64,000 nt of DNA from Limnohabitans sp. T6-20. GTDB lineage: Bacteria; Pseudomonadota; Gammaproteobacteria; Burkholderiales; Burkholderiaceae_C. How positions within the stretch are numbered: the stretch's first letter is position 1; every line of letters begins with the position of its first letter. The stretch is from positions 70,001-134,000 of the forward strand of contig NZ_NERW01000001.1 in assembly GCF_003063505.1 (NCBI RefSeq), in the 5' to 3' direction. Both the position numbers and the translations under genes were made by a program. This document shows positions 8,162 through 18,624 of this stretch, piece after piece. The notes under the pieces were generated by a model. That model saw only the letters and a program-made list of their open reading frames with translations. It did not search any database and was not told the origin of the DNA.

Positions 8162-9387
8162 GAACGGTAATCGGCGTTGATGGTGACGTATTCGTGGCTC
8201 AGGTCGCAGGTCCAGACGGTGTCGGAGGCTGTGCCGCGGCCCAGGCCCACACGCACGGTGATCTCGCTGCCTTTCATGACGCGCTGACCGTCTTCTTCGC
8301 GGTATTCGGCGCGGCGTCCACCCTTGGAGACCACATGCACATCGTCCAGGTGCAGCTCAATCAGGCCCTGGTCCAGATCGGTGATCCCGGCATAGCCCAC
8401 GGCCGCCAGGATGCGGCCCAGGTTCGGGTCGCTCGCAAAGAAAGCCGTTTTAACCAAGGGCGAGTGCGCAATCGCATAAGCCACCTGGCGGCACTCTTCG
8501 CCTGTGCGGCCACCTTCGACCTGCACCGTGATGAACTTGGTGGCGCCTTCGCCATCGCGCACGATGGCATGGGCCAGCTGACGGGCCACTTGCATCAAAC
8601 CCTGCACCAAGGCCTGGCCGTCGGTGCTGTCGAGCGAGGTGATCTGTGCATGACCGGCCTTGTGCGTGGCGATCAGCATGAACGAGTCGTTGGTTGATGT
8701 GTCGCCATCGATGGTGATGCGATTGAACGAGCCATCGGCCAGGCGCTTGGCCAGCGCTGGCAACAAGGCAGGGGCAATGCACGCATCGGTGGCCACAAAG
8801 CCCAGCATGGTGGCCATGTTGGGACGGATCATGCCCGCACCTTTGCTGATGCCGGTGATGCTGACGGTTTGCCCACCGACTTTGACCTGCACACTGGCCG
8901 CTTTGGGCACAGTGTCGGTGGTCATGATGCCTTCTGCAGCCTTGGCCCAGTGGGCGGCTTGCGCATCGGCCAATGCAGCAGGCAAGCCCGCCACGATGCG
9001 GTCCACAGGCAAGGGCTCCATGATCACGCCGGTCGAAAACGGCAAGATCTGCGCAGGCGCGCATTGCAGCAAACTGGCCAAGGCATCACAGGTTTGGCGC
9101 GCGTGCGCCAAGCCCGGTGCACCGGTCCCTGCATTGGCATTGCCGGTGTTGATGACCAAGGCACGCACGGCACTGCCAGCCGCCAGATGTTCACGGCAAA
9201 CTTGCACAGGCGCTGCGCAAAAGCGGTTGCTGGTGAACACACCGGCCACGCTGGCTCCCTCGTCCAGCAAAAACACGGTCAGGTCTTTGCGGTTGGCTTT
9301 GCGCACACCGGCTTCGGCAATGCCGATGCGAACACCCGCAATCGGGCTCAGTTGTGCAGGGTCCAGTGGTGGCAAATTCACAGGCAT
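8158..9387 (-). CDS. argJ: Bifunctional ornithine acetyltransferase / N-acetylglutamate synthase
   Basis: Arginine pathway enzyme that recycles the acetyl group from N-acetylornithine to glutamate, 409 aa. The autoproteolysis motif is present in RPNMATMLG, and cleavage is expected between Ala192 and Thr193, with Thr193 as nucleophile. Family landmarks [19 protein letters not shown] and [15 protein letters not shown] are all visible. Whether it also uses acetyl-CoA (bifunctional) cannot be decided here. It is downstream of secA and separated from it by a terminator hairpin, so it should have its own promoter in 9388-9434. Confidence 0.96.
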   Translation of the reverse strand: MPVNLPPLDPAQLSPIAGVRIGIAEAGVRKANRKDLTVFLLDEGASVAGVFTSNRFCAAPVQVCREHLAAGSAVRALVINTGNANAGTGAPGLAHARQTCDALASLLQCAPAQILPFSTGVIMEPLPVDRIVAGLPAALADAQAAHWAKAAEGIMTTDTVPKAASVQVKVGGQTVSITGISKGAGMIRPNMATMLGFVATDACIAPALLPALAKRLADGSFNRITIDGDTSTNDSFMLIATHKAGHAQITSLDSTDGQALVQGLMQVARQLAHAIVRDGEGATKFITVQVEGGRTGEECRQVAYAIAHSPLVKTAFFASDPNLGRILAAVGYAGITDLDQGLIELHLDDVHVVSKGGRRAEYREEDGQRVMKGSEITVRVGLGRGTASDTVWTCDLSHEYVTINADYRS

Positions 9388-9434
9388 GGTGATCTTTCAG
9401 GAAAACAGGAAATGATTTCGGCGGTCCATAAACA

Positions 9435-9454
9435 AAACGGGCCGAAGCCCGTTT
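9435..9454 (-). terminator. Rho-independent terminator of secA
   Basis: An 8-bp perfect stem (aaacgggc / gcccgttt) with a 4-base loop. On the minus strand it is followed by TTGTTTA. It lies 16 bases after the secA stop. Confidence 0.85.
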
Positions 9455-9470
9455 GATCCGTGCGACAAAC

Positions 9471-12218
9471 TCAAGCGAGTTTGCCGTGGCATTGTTTGAA
9501 CTTCTTGCCACTGCCACAAGGGCAGGGCTCGTTGCGGCCCACAGGGCCCCACTCTTGCTGCAGACCGGCCAGATCAGCAGACACGGTTTGGGGCTGACCC
9601 GACTCGTCAGGTGCGCTGTAAGTCACATTGCTGATGTGCTCTGCACGTTCTTCGATGTCGTGGGCTGCTTGCTCAATCTGGTCACCCGAATCGATGCGCA
9701 CGGTCATCAAGGTGCGGGTGACTTCGTTTTTGACAGCGTCCAGCAACTGGCCAAACAACTCAAACGCTTCGCGCTTGTATTCCTGCTTGGGTTGCTTTTG
9801 TGCGTAGCCGCGCAAATGAATGCCTTGGCGCAGATAGTCCAACGCGCTCAGGTGTTCGCGCCAGTGCGTGTCGATGCTTTGCAGCAAAACCATGCGCTCA
9901 AAAGAGATGAAGTTTTGAGCGCCCACGCTGTCAAGCTTGGTCTGGAAATGGGCGTTGGCTGCGGCCACCACCGTCTCCAAAATTTCTTCATCGGTGATCG
10001 CGTTGGAGGCCTGCACCTTGTCGCGCAAGGGGACTGCGAGCAACCACTCATCGGCCAGCGCTTTTTCGAGGCTGACCAGATCCCACTGTTCTTCGACAGA
10101 TTCAGCGGGCACATATTGGCGAACCAGATCGCTGAAGCAGCCTTCACGCAACGAAGCGATCTGGCTGTTCAGGTCTTGTGCGTCCAGGATGTCGTTGCGC
10201 TGCTGGTAGATGACCTTGCGTTGGTCGTTCGAGACATCGTCGTATTCGAGCAATTGCTTGCGGATGTCGAAGTTGCGCGACTCAACTTTGCGCTGGGCGC
10301 TTTCGATGCTGCGCGTGACGATGCCCGCTTCGATGGCTTCGCCTTCAGGCATTTTCAAGCGGTCCATGATGGAGCGCACACGGTCACCCGCAAAAATGCG
10401 CATGAGCGGATCGTCCAGACTCAGGTAAAAACGCGAAGAACCTGGATCACCCTGGCGGCCCGAACGGCCACGCAACTGGTTGTCGATGCGGCGTGACTCG
10501 TGACGCTCGGTGGCGATGATGCGCAGACCGCCCAAAGCCTTGACCTGTTCGTGCACGATCTTCCACTGCTCGCGCAGTTCGGCCACACGGGCTTGACGGG
10601 CCTCTTCTGACAAGCTCTCGTCGGCTTCCACCGCCTGAATGTCTTTTTCGATGTTGCCGCCCAACACGATGTCGGTCCCCCGACCGGCCATGTTGGTGGC
10701 AATGGTGATCATGCCGGGGCGACCTGCTTGGGCCACGATGTCGGCCTCGCGTGCGTGCTGCTTGGCATTGAGCACCTGGTGCGGCAAATTGACCTGTGTG
10801 AGCAACTGGGCAATCAGCTCGGAGTTTTCAATCGAGGTGGTGCCCACCAGCACGGGTTGGCCGCGCTCGTGGCATTCACGAATGTCGGCAATGGCGGCGG
10901 TATAGCGCTCTTGCGATGTCTTGTAGACACGGTCAAGCTGGTCTTCACGCTGGCTCTTGCGGTGCGGCGGAATGACCACAGTCTCTAGACCGTAGATTTC
11001 CTGGAACTCATACGCTTCGGTGTCGGCCGTACCGGTCATGCCGCCGATCTTGTTGTACAGGCGGAAATAGTTCTGGAACGTGATGGAGGCCAGTGTCTGG
11101 TTCTCGGCCTGGATCTGCACGCCTTCTTTGGCCTCTACAGCTTGGTGCAGACCATCGCTCCAGCGGCGGCCTGTCATCAAGCGGCCGGTGAACTCGTCCA
11201 CGATGACGATCTCGCCCTCTTGCACCACATAGTGTTGGTCACGGTGGTACAGGTGCTGCGCACGCAAAGCCGCGTTCAGGTGGTGCATCAAGGTGATGTT
11301 GGCCGGGTCGTACAGACTCGCGCCTTCAGGTATCAGCCCCATCTGGGCCAACACCGCTTCGGCTTTTTCGTGACCTTGCTCGGTCAGGAAAATCTGGTGC
11401 GATTTTTCATCCAGCGTGAAATCGCCGGGGGTGATGATGCCCTCGCCCGTGCGCGGATCGGCTTCGCCTTCCTGACGGGTCAGCAAAGGCACGACCTGCT
11501 TCATCGACAAATAAGTCGCTGTGTGGTCTTCGGCCTGACCGCTGATGATCAGTGGCGTGCGGGCCTCGTCGATCAGGATGGAGTCCACCTCGTCGATGAT
11601 GGCGTAGTTCAGTGGACGCTGCACACGGTCATGGGCTTCATAGACCATGTTGTCGCGCAGGTAGTCAAAACCGTATTCGTTGTTGGTGCCGTAGGTGATG
11701 TCCGAGTTGTAAGCCGCTTGCTTTTCTTCACGCGACATCTGGGCAAGGTTGATACCGACCGACAAGCCCAGGAAGTTGAACAGCTTGCCCATCCACTTCG
11801 CATCACGGCTGGCGAGGTAATCGTTCACGGTCACCACATGCACGCCCTTGCCGGCCAATGCATTCAGGTAAGCGGGCAGTGTGGAGGTCAGGGTTTTGCC
11901 CTCGCCCGTGCGCATTTCAGCGATCTTGCCGTTGTGCAAGGCGATACCACCGGCCAGCTGCACATCGAAGTGGCGCATCTTCATGACGCGCTTGGAGCCT
12001 TCGCGTACCACGGCAAACGCTTCTGGCATCAAGGCATCCAGCGTTTCGCCTGCAGCAAAGCGCTCACGGAAGCTTTGGGTCTTGGCGCGCAGTTCATCGT
12101 CGCTCAAGGACTCCAGTCCGGTTTCCAGTGCGTTGATGCGCTCCACCGTTTTGCGGTATTGCTTGAGCAGGCGGTCGTTACGGCTGCCGAAAATTTTAGT
12201 GAGGAATGGGATGGCCAT
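9471..12218 (-). CDS. secA: Preprotein translocase ATPase SecA
   Basis: Motor ATPase of the Sec pathway, 915 aa. The chosen start (ATG at 12218) gives [16 protein letters not shown], which fits betaproteobacterial SecA; an in-frame GTG five codons upstream is possible. The Walker A segment MRTGEGKT ends at residue 109, and the DEAD-like [12 protein letters not shown] box and the RGTDIVLGG motif are present. The C-terminus carries the SecB- and zinc-binding motif with C899, C901, C910 and H911. It is divergent from the DciA-like gene, and the 227-base gap between them must hold both promoters. Confidence 0.97.
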   Translation of the reverse strand: MAIPFLTKIFGSRNDRLLKQYRKTVERINALETGLESLSDDELRAKTQSFRERFAAGETLDALMPEAFAVVREGSKRVMKMRHFDVQLAGGIALHNGKIAEMRTGEGKTLTSTLPAYLNALAGKGVHVVTVNDYLASRDAKWMGKLFNFLGLSVGINLAQMSREEKQAAYNSDITYGTNNEYGFDYLRDNMVYEAHDRVQRPLNYAIIDEVDSILIDEARTPLIISGQAEDHTATYLSMKQVVPLLTRQEGEADPRTGEGIITPGDFTLDEKSHQIFLTEQGHEKAEAVLAQMGLIPEGASLYDPANITLMHHLNAALRAQHLYHRDQHYVVQEGEIVIVDEFTGRLMTGRRWSDGLHQAVEAKEGVQIQAENQTLASITFQNYFRLYNKIGGMTGTADTEAYEFQEIYGLETVVIPPHRKSQREDQLDRVYKTSQERYTAAIADIRECHERGQPVLVGTTSIENSELIAQLLTQVNLPHQVLNAKQHAREADIVAQAGRPGMITIATNMAGRGTDIVLGGNIEKDIQAVEADESLSEEARQARVAELREQWKIVHEQVKALGGLRIIATERHESRRIDNQLRGRSGRQGDPGSSRFYLSLDDPLMRIFAGDRVRSIMDRLKMPEGEAIEAGIVTRSIESAQRKVESRNFDIRKQLLEYDDVSNDQRKVIYQQRNDILDAQDLNSQIASLREGCFSDLVRQYVPAESVEEQWDLVSLEKALADEWLLAVPLRDKVQASNAITDEEILETVVAAANAHFQTKLDSVGAQNFISFERMVLLQSIDTHWREHLSALDYLRQGIHLRGYAQKQPKQEYKREAFELFGQLLDAVKNEVTRTLMTVRIDSGDQIEQAAHDIEERAEHISNVTYSAPDESGQPQTVSADLAGLQQEWGPVGRNEPCPCGSGKKFKQCHGKLA

Positions 12219-12445
12219 GTCTACAAGATCCACCTTCAGCCAATGGCTGAGAAACAGACCGTCTATCCTGTCAAGTTAAAGGGTTCAGAGAAACCGGGCC
12301 TGCGGGTTGCGAAACCCTGTGCCACCAGCCGGCCGCCACAAGCGCCAGCCTAACTGGATGATTTTAGCCTCTGGGCATGCCTGTTTTTACTGAGTTGGCC
12401 GAACCCTTGCCCGCTGCCGGATAATGGCGCATCCGACTGCCCAAC

Positions 12446-12754
12446 ATGCAAAGACGCCATCAAGCCATTCCGTTGCAACAAGCCGCGCAAGAGTCCCCCA
12501 CTTTTGCGCGACTGGCGGGTTTAGTGCGCGAATCATCGGCCAGGCTCACCGCCATTCGAACCTTGTTGCCCGCCCCATTGCGGGCCAGCGTACAGGCCGG
12601 CCCCATTGAGGACGGTTGCTGGTGCCTGCTGGTCAGCTCGAACGCGGTGGCGGCCAAATTGCGCCAATTGGTGCCGGCTTTCCAAGCGCACCTGAACCAA
12701 AAAGACCTGAGCGTGAGCTCCATCCGAATCAAGGTGCAAAACCGCAACCTTTGA
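12446..12754 (+). CDS. DUF721 / DciA-like protein
   Basis: Small basic protein of 102 aa that is DciA-like (DUF721). It shows the family's FARLAGLVRESSARL helix and a C-terminal core ending in SSIRIKVQ. DciA proteins recruit replicative helicase in bacteria that lack DnaC; that role is an inference here. It is divergent from secA, a common placement in betaproteobacteria, and ends before a strong bidirectional terminator. No other gene shares its unit. Confidence 0.75.
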   Translation: MQRRHQAIPLQQAAQESPTFARLAGLVRESSARLTAIRTLLPAPLRASVQAGPIEDGCWCLLVSSNAVAAKLRQLVPAFQAHLNQKDLSVSSIRIKVQNRNL

Positions 12755-12804
12755 GCGCCGTGGGCGTGGGCGCGTCACGCCTGGCAATGACCTCGAAACC
12801 AAAA

Positions 12805-12835
12805 AAAAGGCCCTGATCGTGGATCAGGGCCTTTT
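12805..12835. terminator. Bidirectional Rho-independent terminator
   Basis: A 14-bp perfect stem (arms 12805-12818 and 12822-12835) with a 3-base loop. It starts with AAAA and ends with TTTT, so it can stop both the DciA-like transcript and the tRNA transcript coming from the other side. Confidence 0.92.
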
Positions 12836-12843
12836 CAGGTTTG

Positions 12844-12919
12844 TGGTGCCGCTTGTCGGATTCGAACTGACGACCTACCGCTTACAAGGCGGGTGCTCTA
12901 CCAACTGAGCTAAAGCGGC
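12844..12919 (-). tRNA. tRNA-Thr (anticodon TGT)
   Basis: A 76-base cloverleaf with encoded CCA. The acceptor stem GCCGCTT pairs with AAGCGGC. The D-arm is GCTC-AGTTGGTA-GAGC, the anticodon loop is CTTGTAA and the T-loop is TTCGAAT. Two stem mismatches are visible: C27 against T43 in the anticodon stem and A52 against C62 in the T-stem. The anticodon TGT reads ACN threonine codons. It lies downstream of sspB on the same strand. Confidence 0.93.
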
Positions 12920-12976
12920 ACGGGCTAGATTCTAACTTGATCCTGAGCCATATCAGGGACTCGCCCCGTTAATTTT

Positions 12977-13423
12977 TTACTTGATCCGTTTGAGTGCAGG
13001 ACGTGCAGGCGTTGTCGGTGGTGGCGTGGGCTCGTCGCCCTCATCCGAAGAGGCTTCTGACACACCCACAGCAGACAAGCCCACTGCAGGCGACTCGTCA
13101 TCGCTCACAGGGAAAGCCATGCCTTGACCATTTTCACGGGCGTAAATGGCCATGACCCGATGGATCGGTACCATGATGTCGCGCGGCTTCCCGCCGAACC
13201 GGGCTTTGAATTCAATGAAATCATTGCCCAATTTGAGCGAACTGGTGGCGTCCATGCTGACATTCAGCACGATCTCGCCACCTTGCACGTATTCACGCGG
13301 CACCTGCACGGAGTTGTCCACCTTGACGGCCACGTAAGGCGTGAAACCGTTTTCGGAACACCAGTCGTACAGCGCGCGAATCAGGTAAGGGCGCGTAGAA
13401 GGCAGTTCGACAGCACTGATCAT
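12977..13423 (-). CDS. sspB: ClpXP specificity-enhancing factor SspB
   Basis: Adaptor that tethers ssrA-tagged proteins to ClpX, 148 aa. The substrate-binding core is clear: STRPYLIRALYDWCSENGFTP near the start, then VQVPREYVQGGEIVLNVS and FKARFGGKPRDIMVPIHRV. A flexible acidic and Pro-rich linker follows. The C-terminus ends in a short basic and hydrophobic tail (RPALKRIK), the place where the ClpX-binding peptide sits in family members. It is 18 bases downstream of sspA, so they form one unit. Confidence 0.94.
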   Translation of the reverse strand: MISAVELPSTRPYLIRALYDWCSENGFTPYVAVKVDNSVQVPREYVQGGEIVLNVSMDATSSLKLGNDFIEFKARFGGKPRDIMVPIHRVMAIYARENGQGMAFPVSDDESPAVGLSAVGVSEASSDEGDEPTPPPTTPARPALKRIK

Positions 13424-13441
13424 CGTAGGCTCCAGCCGAAC

Positions 13442-14053
13442 TTACTTGCGCATGACCTTTTCGGACGGCGTCAGTGCCTCGATGTAGGCGGGACGCGAGA
13501 AAATGCGTTCAGCGTACTTGAGCAATGGCGCAGCGTTTTTGCTGAGTTCAATGCCGTAATAGTCCAGACGCCAGAGCAGCGGCGCGATCGCCACGTCGAG
13601 CATCGAGAAGTTGTCACCCAGCATGAATTTGTTTTTCAGAAACACCGGGGCCAACTGGGTCAAGCGATCGCGGATGTGCGAGCGGGCTTTTTCCAGGGCT
13701 TTGTCATTGCCTTTGAGCGCACGGTTTTCAAGCGTCAGCACATGGGCAAAGAGTTCTTTCTCGAAGTTGAGCAAGAACAAGCGCACGCGGGCACGGTCAA
13801 CCGGGTCACCGGGCATCAGTTGGGGATGCGGAAAGCGCTCGTCGATGTACTCGTTGATGATGTTCGATTCGTACAGGATCAGGTCGCGCTCAACCAGAAT
13901 CGGAACCTGGCCGTAGGGGTTCATCACATTGATGTCTTCGGGCTTGTTGTACAAGTCCACATCACGGATTTCGAAGTCCATGCCTTTTTCAAACAGCACA
14001 AAGCGGCAACGATGGGAAAAAGGACAAGTGGTTCCGGAATAAAGCACCATCAT
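13442..14053 (-). CDS. sspA: Stringent starvation protein A (GST-fold)
   Basis: Glutathione-S-transferase-fold protein that binds RNA polymerase in E. coli, 203 aa. The thioredoxin-like N-terminal domain (TCPFSHRCRFVLFEKG) is followed by the all-helical C-terminal domain. The PYGQVPILVERDLILYESNII segment matches SspA. It forms a pair with sspB and lies downstream of the cytochrome bc1 genes but behind their terminator, an arrangement common in betaproteobacteria. Confidence 0.94.
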   Translation of the reverse strand: MMVLYSGTTCPFSHRCRFVLFEKGMDFEIRDVDLYNKPEDINVMNPYGQVPILVERDLILYESNIINEYIDERFPHPQLMPGDPVDRARVRLFLLNFEKELFAHVLTLENRALKGNDKALEKARSHIRDRLTQLAPVFLKNKFMLGDNFSMLDVAIAPLLWRLDYYGIELSKNAAPLLKYAERIFSRPAYIEALTPSEKVMRK

Positions 14054-14074
14054 GGCAAGAGGCTCCTCAAAAAA

Positions 14075-14135
14075 TCAAAAAGAGTGGGGGGTCTTTTGGA
14101 CCCACCACTCCACAGAACCCGGCGCATGGCCGGGT
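14075..14135 (-). terminator. Double-hairpin terminator after the petABC genes
   Basis: Reading on the minus strand after the petC stop there are two stem-loops. The first is a perfect 7-bp stem (14117-14135, loop of 5). The second is a 12-bp stem with one mismatch (14082-14110, loop of 4), followed by a T-rich run (CTTTTTGATTTTTT). The second is a convincing intrinsic terminator that separates pet from ssp. Confidence 0.85.
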
Positions 14136-14145
14136 GAAAGATCAA

Positions 14146-14913
14146 TTACTTGATGTCTTTCCAGTACGCTGCATTCAGACGCCAAGCGATAAAGGTAAAG
14201 AACGACAAGAAAATCAGAACCCAGACGCCAATGCGAACTCGGGTGTTTTGGGCTGGCTCGGCCATCCACTGCATGTAGTTGACCAAATCACCCACGGCCT
14301 GGTCATATTGCAAAGGTGTCATCGTGCCTGGCTTGACTTGCTTCCAGCCCTTGAAGATTTGCACAGTGTGGCCATGCTCTTCTTTTTCTTCGAAGACGGG
14401 CTCACGCTCACCTTGCAATTCCCACAACACGTTGGGCATGCCCACGTTCGGGAAAGCCATGTTGTTCCAGCCTGTGGGCTTGGTGGCATCACGGTGGTAG
14501 CTGCGCAGATAGGTGTAGAGGTAGTCGGCACCTGTGCCGCCATGGCCCGAACGCGAACGCGTCATCAGGGTCAGGTCGGGTGGGTTCTTGCCGAACCACT
14601 CTTTGGCTTGCAGTGGATCAATGGCCGACTTCATGGTGTCACCGACTTTGGTCGTGGCAAACAAGAGGTTGTCCTTGATCTGCTGCTCGGTCAAACCGAT
14701 GTCCTTCAGGCGGTTGTAACGCATGAAAGCAGCCGAGTGGCAATTCAGGCAATAGTTGACAAACAGCTTGGCACCGTTTTGCAAGGAGGCCAGGTCATTG
14801 GTTTTGACGGGCGCTTTGTCCCATGCAATGCCAGCGCCACCAGAGGCCTGGGCACCGGCCATCAGACCGAGGGCCATCACAAAGCCCAGCGCGAGTTTCT
14901 TGATGTTTTTCAT
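14146..14913 (-). CDS. petC: Cytochrome c1 of the bc1 complex
   Basis: Membrane-anchored c-type cytochrome that passes electrons from the Rieske centre to soluble acceptors, 255 aa. It has an N-terminal signal peptide (about 1-23, ending AQA). The heme-binding CLNCH is at C55-C58-H59, a likely axial methionine lies in PNVGMPN, and there is a C-terminal anchor helix (about 228-246). It is 20 bases after petB. The periplasmic domain faces the cytochrome b subunit. Confidence 0.96.
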   Translation of the reverse strand: MKNIKKLALGFVMALGLMAGAQASGGAGIAWDKAPVKTNDLASLQNGAKLFVNYCLNCHSAAFMRYNRLKDIGLTEQQIKDNLLFATTKVGDTMKSAIDPLQAKEWFGKNPPDLTLMTRSRSGHGGTGADYLYTYLRSYHRDATKPTGWNNMAFPNVGMPNVLWELQGEREPVFEEKEEHGHTVQIFKGWKQVKPGTMTPLQYDQAVGDLVNYMQWMAEPAQNTRVRIGVWVLIFLSFFTFIAWRLNAAYWKDIK

Positions 14914-14933
14914 GTTCTTGAATCTCCGTGATC

Positions 14934-16343
14934 TCAGTGAGGCGTGAAGGTCACGCGGTCAGGAACCTGCTTGGGCGTACCCAGCTTGCTCCACCAAGGC
15001 ATCAACAAGAAGAAACCGAAGTAGAACAATGAACCGACTTGAGAGACGCGCTCACCGATAGGCGATGGCGGCTGCACACCGAGGTAGCCCAGGATCAGGA
15101 AGTTGATCACGAACACGCCGTAGAGGTACTTGTGCCAGTCAGGACGGTAACGGATCGACTTGACAGGGCTGTTGTCCAGCCATGGCAGGAAGAACAGGAT
15201 CACAACTGCACCGCCCATGACCACCACACCCCAGAACTTGGCATCGATGGCCAACATCAGGGCAGAGATCACCACGGCTGCGCCGATCACAGCACCCTTG
15301 AGCAACTGAGGCAGTTTGCCTTTGGCCACAGCCAAGACAGCACCGATCACCACGCAAGCGATCAAGGCGTACATCATCTCGCTGGTGATGGCACGCAGCA
15401 TCGAATAGAACGGTGTGAAGTACCACACGGGTGCGATGTGCAAAGGTGTGGTCAGCGGATCGGCCGGAATGAAGTTGTTGTATTCGAGGAAGTAACCACC
15501 GAATTCAGGCGCGAAGAACACGATCGCAGTGAAAGCCATCAAGAAGACGCTCACGCCCATGATGTCGTGCACCGAGTAGTAAGGGTGGAAAGGAATGCCG
15601 TCCAAAGGGTGCCCTTGAGCATCTTTGGGCGCGTTCGGGCCCTTGATTTCAACGCCGTCAGGGTTGTTGGAGCCGACTTCGTGCAGCGCAATGATGTGCG
15701 CCACAACCAGACCCAGCAAGACCAAAGGCACAGCGATCACGTGGAAGCTGAAGAAGCGGTTCAGGGTGGCGTCGCCGACCACGAAATCGCCACGGATCAG
15801 CAAAGCCAGATCAGGACCGATGAAAGGAATGGCCGAGAACAAGTTCACGATCACCTGAGCGCCCCAGTAGGACATCTGGCCCCAAGGCAACAGGTAACCC
15901 ATGAAGGCTTCAGCCATCAGACACAAGAAGATCGCGCAACCGAAGATCCAGACCAGCTCGCGCGGCTTGCGGTAGCTGCCATAAATCAGGCCACGGAACA
16001 TGTGCAGGTAAACCACTATGAAGAACGCCGAAGCGCCTGTGGAGTGCATGTAACGGATCAACCAGCCCCAAGGCACATCGCGCATGATGTACTCGACAGA
16101 GGCGAAAGCCACAGCCGCATCAGGCTTGTAGTGCATGACCAGGAAAATGCCGGTCACGATCTGGATGACCAGAACCAACATCGACAAAACGCCAAAGACG
16201 TACCAGATGTTGAAGTTTTTCGGTGCGTAGTACTCGCTCATGTGCTCTTTGTAGAGCTTGGACAGGGGGAAGCGGTTGTCCACCCAGTTGAGGAGTTTTT
16301 CGCCAACGGGGGCGTTGGGGGAGATTTCTTTGAATTCAGCCAT
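14934..16343 (-). CDS. petB: Cytochrome b of the bc1 complex
   Basis: Core quinol-oxidising membrane subunit, 469 aa. Conserved landmarks are the GWLIRYMHSTGASAFF helix with a heme-ligand histidine, the FMGYLLPWGQMSYWG Qo-site segment, the second-heme histidines in FHVIAVPL, and PEFGGYFLEYNNFIPA in the PEWY position (here PEFG). The ATG at 16343 has a GGAG six bases upstream; two earlier in-frame start codons overlap petA. It is coupled to petA and petC. Confidence 0.96.
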   Translation of the reverse strand: MAEFKEISPNAPVGEKLLNWVDNRFPLSKLYKEHMSEYYAPKNFNIWYVFGVLSMLVLVIQIVTGIFLVMHYKPDAAVAFASVEYIMRDVPWGWLIRYMHSTGASAFFIVVYLHMFRGLIYGSYRKPRELVWIFGCAIFLCLMAEAFMGYLLPWGQMSYWGAQVIVNLFSAIPFIGPDLALLIRGDFVVGDATLNRFFSFHVIAVPLVLLGLVVAHIIALHEVGSNNPDGVEIKGPNAPKDAQGHPLDGIPFHPYYSVHDIMGVSVFLMAFTAIVFFAPEFGGYFLEYNNFIPADPLTTPLHIAPVWYFTPFYSMLRAITSEMMYALIACVVIGAVLAVAKGKLPQLLKGAVIGAAVVISALMLAIDAKFWGVVVMGGAVVILFFLPWLDNSPVKSIRYRPDWHKYLYGVFVINFLILGYLGVQPPSPIGERVSQVGSLFYFGFFLLMPWWSKLGTPKQVPDRVTFTPH

Positions 16344-16354
16344 GTTGTTCTCCA

Positions 16355-16951
16355 TCAAGCCTTCTTGTCTTCACCAATGATCAATTTGGTGTCAGACAGG
16401 TACATGTGCGGAGGCACTTCGAGGTTGTCAGGCGCTGGTTTGTTCTTGAACACGCGGCCAGCCAGATCGAATGTCGAGCCATGGCAAGCGCACAAGAAAC
16501 CACCTTGCCAGTCGTCTGGCAAAGAAGGCTGAGGACCGGCAGCGAATTTATCGCCGGGCGAGCAACCCAAATGGGTGCAAATGCCCACAGCCACCATGAT
16601 TTCGGGCTTGATGGAACGGTGTCCGTTCTTGGCGTATTCGGGGATGGGGTAAGCGGTGCGAGCCGATGCAGGATCGGCCAGCTGGCCTTCGATCTTTTTG
16701 AGGGATTCGAGCTGCTCAGGCGAGCGCTTCATGATCCACACGGGCTTACCGCGCCATTCGACGGTCATTTTTTCGCCCGGGCTCAAAGCGGAAATATCCA
16801 CTTCAACGGCAGCGCCGGCCGCTTTGGCGCGTTCGGAGGGTTGAAAGCTGCTGACGAAGGGGGTGGCCACAAAGCCAGCGCCTACGGCACCTGCGCAACC
16901 GGAGGCAATCAGCCAGGTCCGTTTGCTGCTGTCGACTGGGGTGTCACTCAT
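16355..16951 (-). CDS. petA: Rieske iron-sulfur protein of the bc1 complex
   Basis: The 2Fe-2S subunit that accepts electrons from quinol, 198 aa. An N-terminal twin-basic region (KRTWLIASG) and hydrophobic helix act as an uncleaved Tat-type anchor. Cluster ligands are in CTHLGC (125-130) and CACHGS (154-159): C125, H127, C154 and H157, with C130 and C156 as the disulfide pair. It is the first gene of petABC and divergent from mscL, with 140 bases between starts. Confidence 0.96.
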   Translation of the reverse strand: MSDTPVDSSKRTWLIASGCAGAVGAGFVATPFVSSFQPSERAKAAGAAVEVDISALSPGEKMTVEWRGKPVWIMKRSPEQLESLKKIEGQLADPASARTAYPIPEYAKNGHRSIKPEIMVAVGICTHLGCSPGDKFAAGPQPSLPDDWQGGFLCACHGSTFDLAGRVFKNKPAPDNLEVPPHMYLSDTKLIIGEDKKA

Positions 16952-17091
16952 GGGAATCCTCTAGCGAGTCGTTATCAGGGTCAACCGGGGATTGTAGCGG
17001 AGTGAAACAAACAACCGACTTACAAGACCGAACCATCGACCATTCTTGCGTCACAATGCACGGCGTTGCTTTATTTTTTGGAGTTATAGAG

Positions 17092-17523
17092 ATGTCATTT
17101 GTTCAGGAATTCAAATCTTTTGCCGTAAAAGGGAACGTCATGGACTTGGCCGTCGGTGTGATCATTGGCGGTGCATTTGGCAAAATTGTCGACTCGGTGG
17201 TGGGCGACCTGATCATGCCGTTGGTCAGCAAGGCCTTTGGCGGACTGGATTTTTCCAATTACTACGTCGCCCTCGCCGGACAGGCTGCAGGCCTGTCGCT
17301 GATCGAAGCCAAAAAACTGGGGGCGGTGTTCGCTTACGGCAGCTTCATCACCGTGGCACTGAACTTCATCATCCTGGCCTTCATCATCTTCATGATGATC
17401 CGACAAATGAACCGCTTGACCGCCTCCAAGCCCGAACCCCTGGCTCCCGCTGCAGCCCCGATCACGCCGGAAGACGTTTTGTTGCTGCGTGAAATCCGCG
17501 ACAGCCTCAAAAACAAGGGCTGA
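17092..17523 (+). CDS. mscL: Large-conductance mechanosensitive channel MscL
   Basis: Pentameric inner-membrane emergency valve against osmotic downshock, 143 aa. It has the N-terminal amphipathic helix [32 protein letters not shown], the pore-lining TM1, a periplasmic loop and TM2 ([20 protein letters not shown]). A charged C-terminal helix closes the protein. The ATG at 17092 follows a purine-rich GGAGTTATAGAG stretch. The longer frame reading upstream is not supported by the family start. It stands alone and converges on pdxA. Confidence 0.96.
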   Translation: MSFVQEFKSFAVKGNVMDLAVGVIIGGAFGKIVDSVVGDLIMPLVSKAFGGLDFSNYYVALAGQAAGLSLIEAKKLGAVFAYGSFITVALNFIILAFIIFMMIRQMNRLTASKPEPLAPAAAPITPEDVLLLREIRDSLKNKG

Positions 17524-17536
17524 AGCCCCCCAAAGG

Positions 17537-18613
17537 TCAGTGCATGCCGCTGACCATTTGGCGAGCCATGCGGATGGCCTCGATCATGCTGCTCGCATGC
17601 GCCTGGCCTTTTCCAGCCAAATCCATGGCGGTGCCATGGTCCGGGCTGGTTCGCACCAAGGGCAAGCCCAGCGTGACGTTCACACCCTGCTCCACCCCCA
17701 GGTACTTGACCGGAATCAAGCCCTGGTCGTGGTACATCGCAATGACCACGTCAAATTCACGCCGCCCATCGGCCTGTTTGCGCGCCCGCATGAAAACGGT
17801 GTCCGGGGCGTAAGGGCCATGCACATCGAGCCCCTCCTGCCTGGCCACAGACAGGCAAGGCTGCAACACCTCAATTTCTTCGCGCCCAAACAAACCACCC
17901 TCGCCCGCATGCGGGTTGACGCCGGCCACCGCCATGCGCGGTCTGCGGCCCAAAATTTTCGCCAATGACGCATCGGTGATGCGCAAGGTTTGCAACACAC
18001 GCTCGACCGTGATGGCCTCCAGCGCATCGCGCAAAGACACATGGATGCTCACCAGCACCGTGCGCAGCTCATCGTTGGCCAGCATCATGCGCACAGGCAT
18101 CGCATCCAGCGCCACCCCCATGTGACGGGCGGCTTCGGCTTGCAGCAGTTCGGTGTGCCCCGGGTATTGGTTGTAGGGCGCCCCAGCAGCGTGCAAAGCC
18201 TCCTTGTGCAAAGGTGCCGTGACCAGGGCCGCAACCTCACCTTGCAAGGCTGCGCGCGTGGCCCACAACACCGCCTCGCCCGCCAATTGGCCTGCACAGG
18301 CATCGACCTGCCCCCAAGGCAGCACAGGCGCAACGGGCACCACTTGCAGCACGGGCAAGCATCGCGGTGGCACGAGTAAAGCCTCTGCAGGTGTCTGAAT
18401 TTCGCAAATGGGATAAGTCGGCACCGCTTGCACCAAAGCCATGGCCCGGCGCATCAAGCCCACATCGCCCGCCACAAAACAAGCTTGGGTCGACTCGGGG
18501 GCAAGACACCAGGCACGGGCAATGATTTCAGGGCCAATGCCGCAGGGGTCACCCGGCGTGATGGCGATGGGTTGCCGGATGGGTGAGGCAAACAAGGCGG
18601 ATTCGGATGTCAT
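17537..18613 (-). CDS. pdxA: 4-hydroxythreonine-4-phosphate dehydrogenase
   Basis: NAD-dependent oxidative decarboxylase of pyridoxal phosphate synthesis, 358 aa. Near the N-terminus it shows the family signature ITPGDPCGIGPEI. Metal-ligand histidines are expected in TAPLHKEALHAAG, in NPHAGEGGLFGREE and in MYHDQGLIPVKYL. Standard length. It lies 11 bases downstream of the Nif3-like gene, which suggests a two-gene unit. Confidence 0.95.
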   Translation of the reverse strand: MTSESALFASPIRQPIAITPGDPCGIGPEIIARAWCLAPESTQACFVAGDVGLMRRAMALVQAVPTYPICEIQTPAEALLVPPRCLPVLQVVPVAPVLPWGQVDACAGQLAGEAVLWATRAALQGEVAALVTAPLHKEALHAAGAPYNQYPGHTELLQAEAARHMGVALDAMPVRMMLANDELRTVLVSIHVSLRDALEAITVERVLQTLRITDASLAKILGRRPRMAVAGVNPHAGEGGLFGREEIEVLQPCLSVARQEGLDVHGPYAPDTVFMRARKQADGRREFDVVIAMYHDQGLIPVKYLGVEQGVNVTLGLPLVRTSPDHGTAMDLAGKGQAHASSMIEAIRMARQMVSGMH

Positions 18614-18624
18614 GCAGGTGCGCC

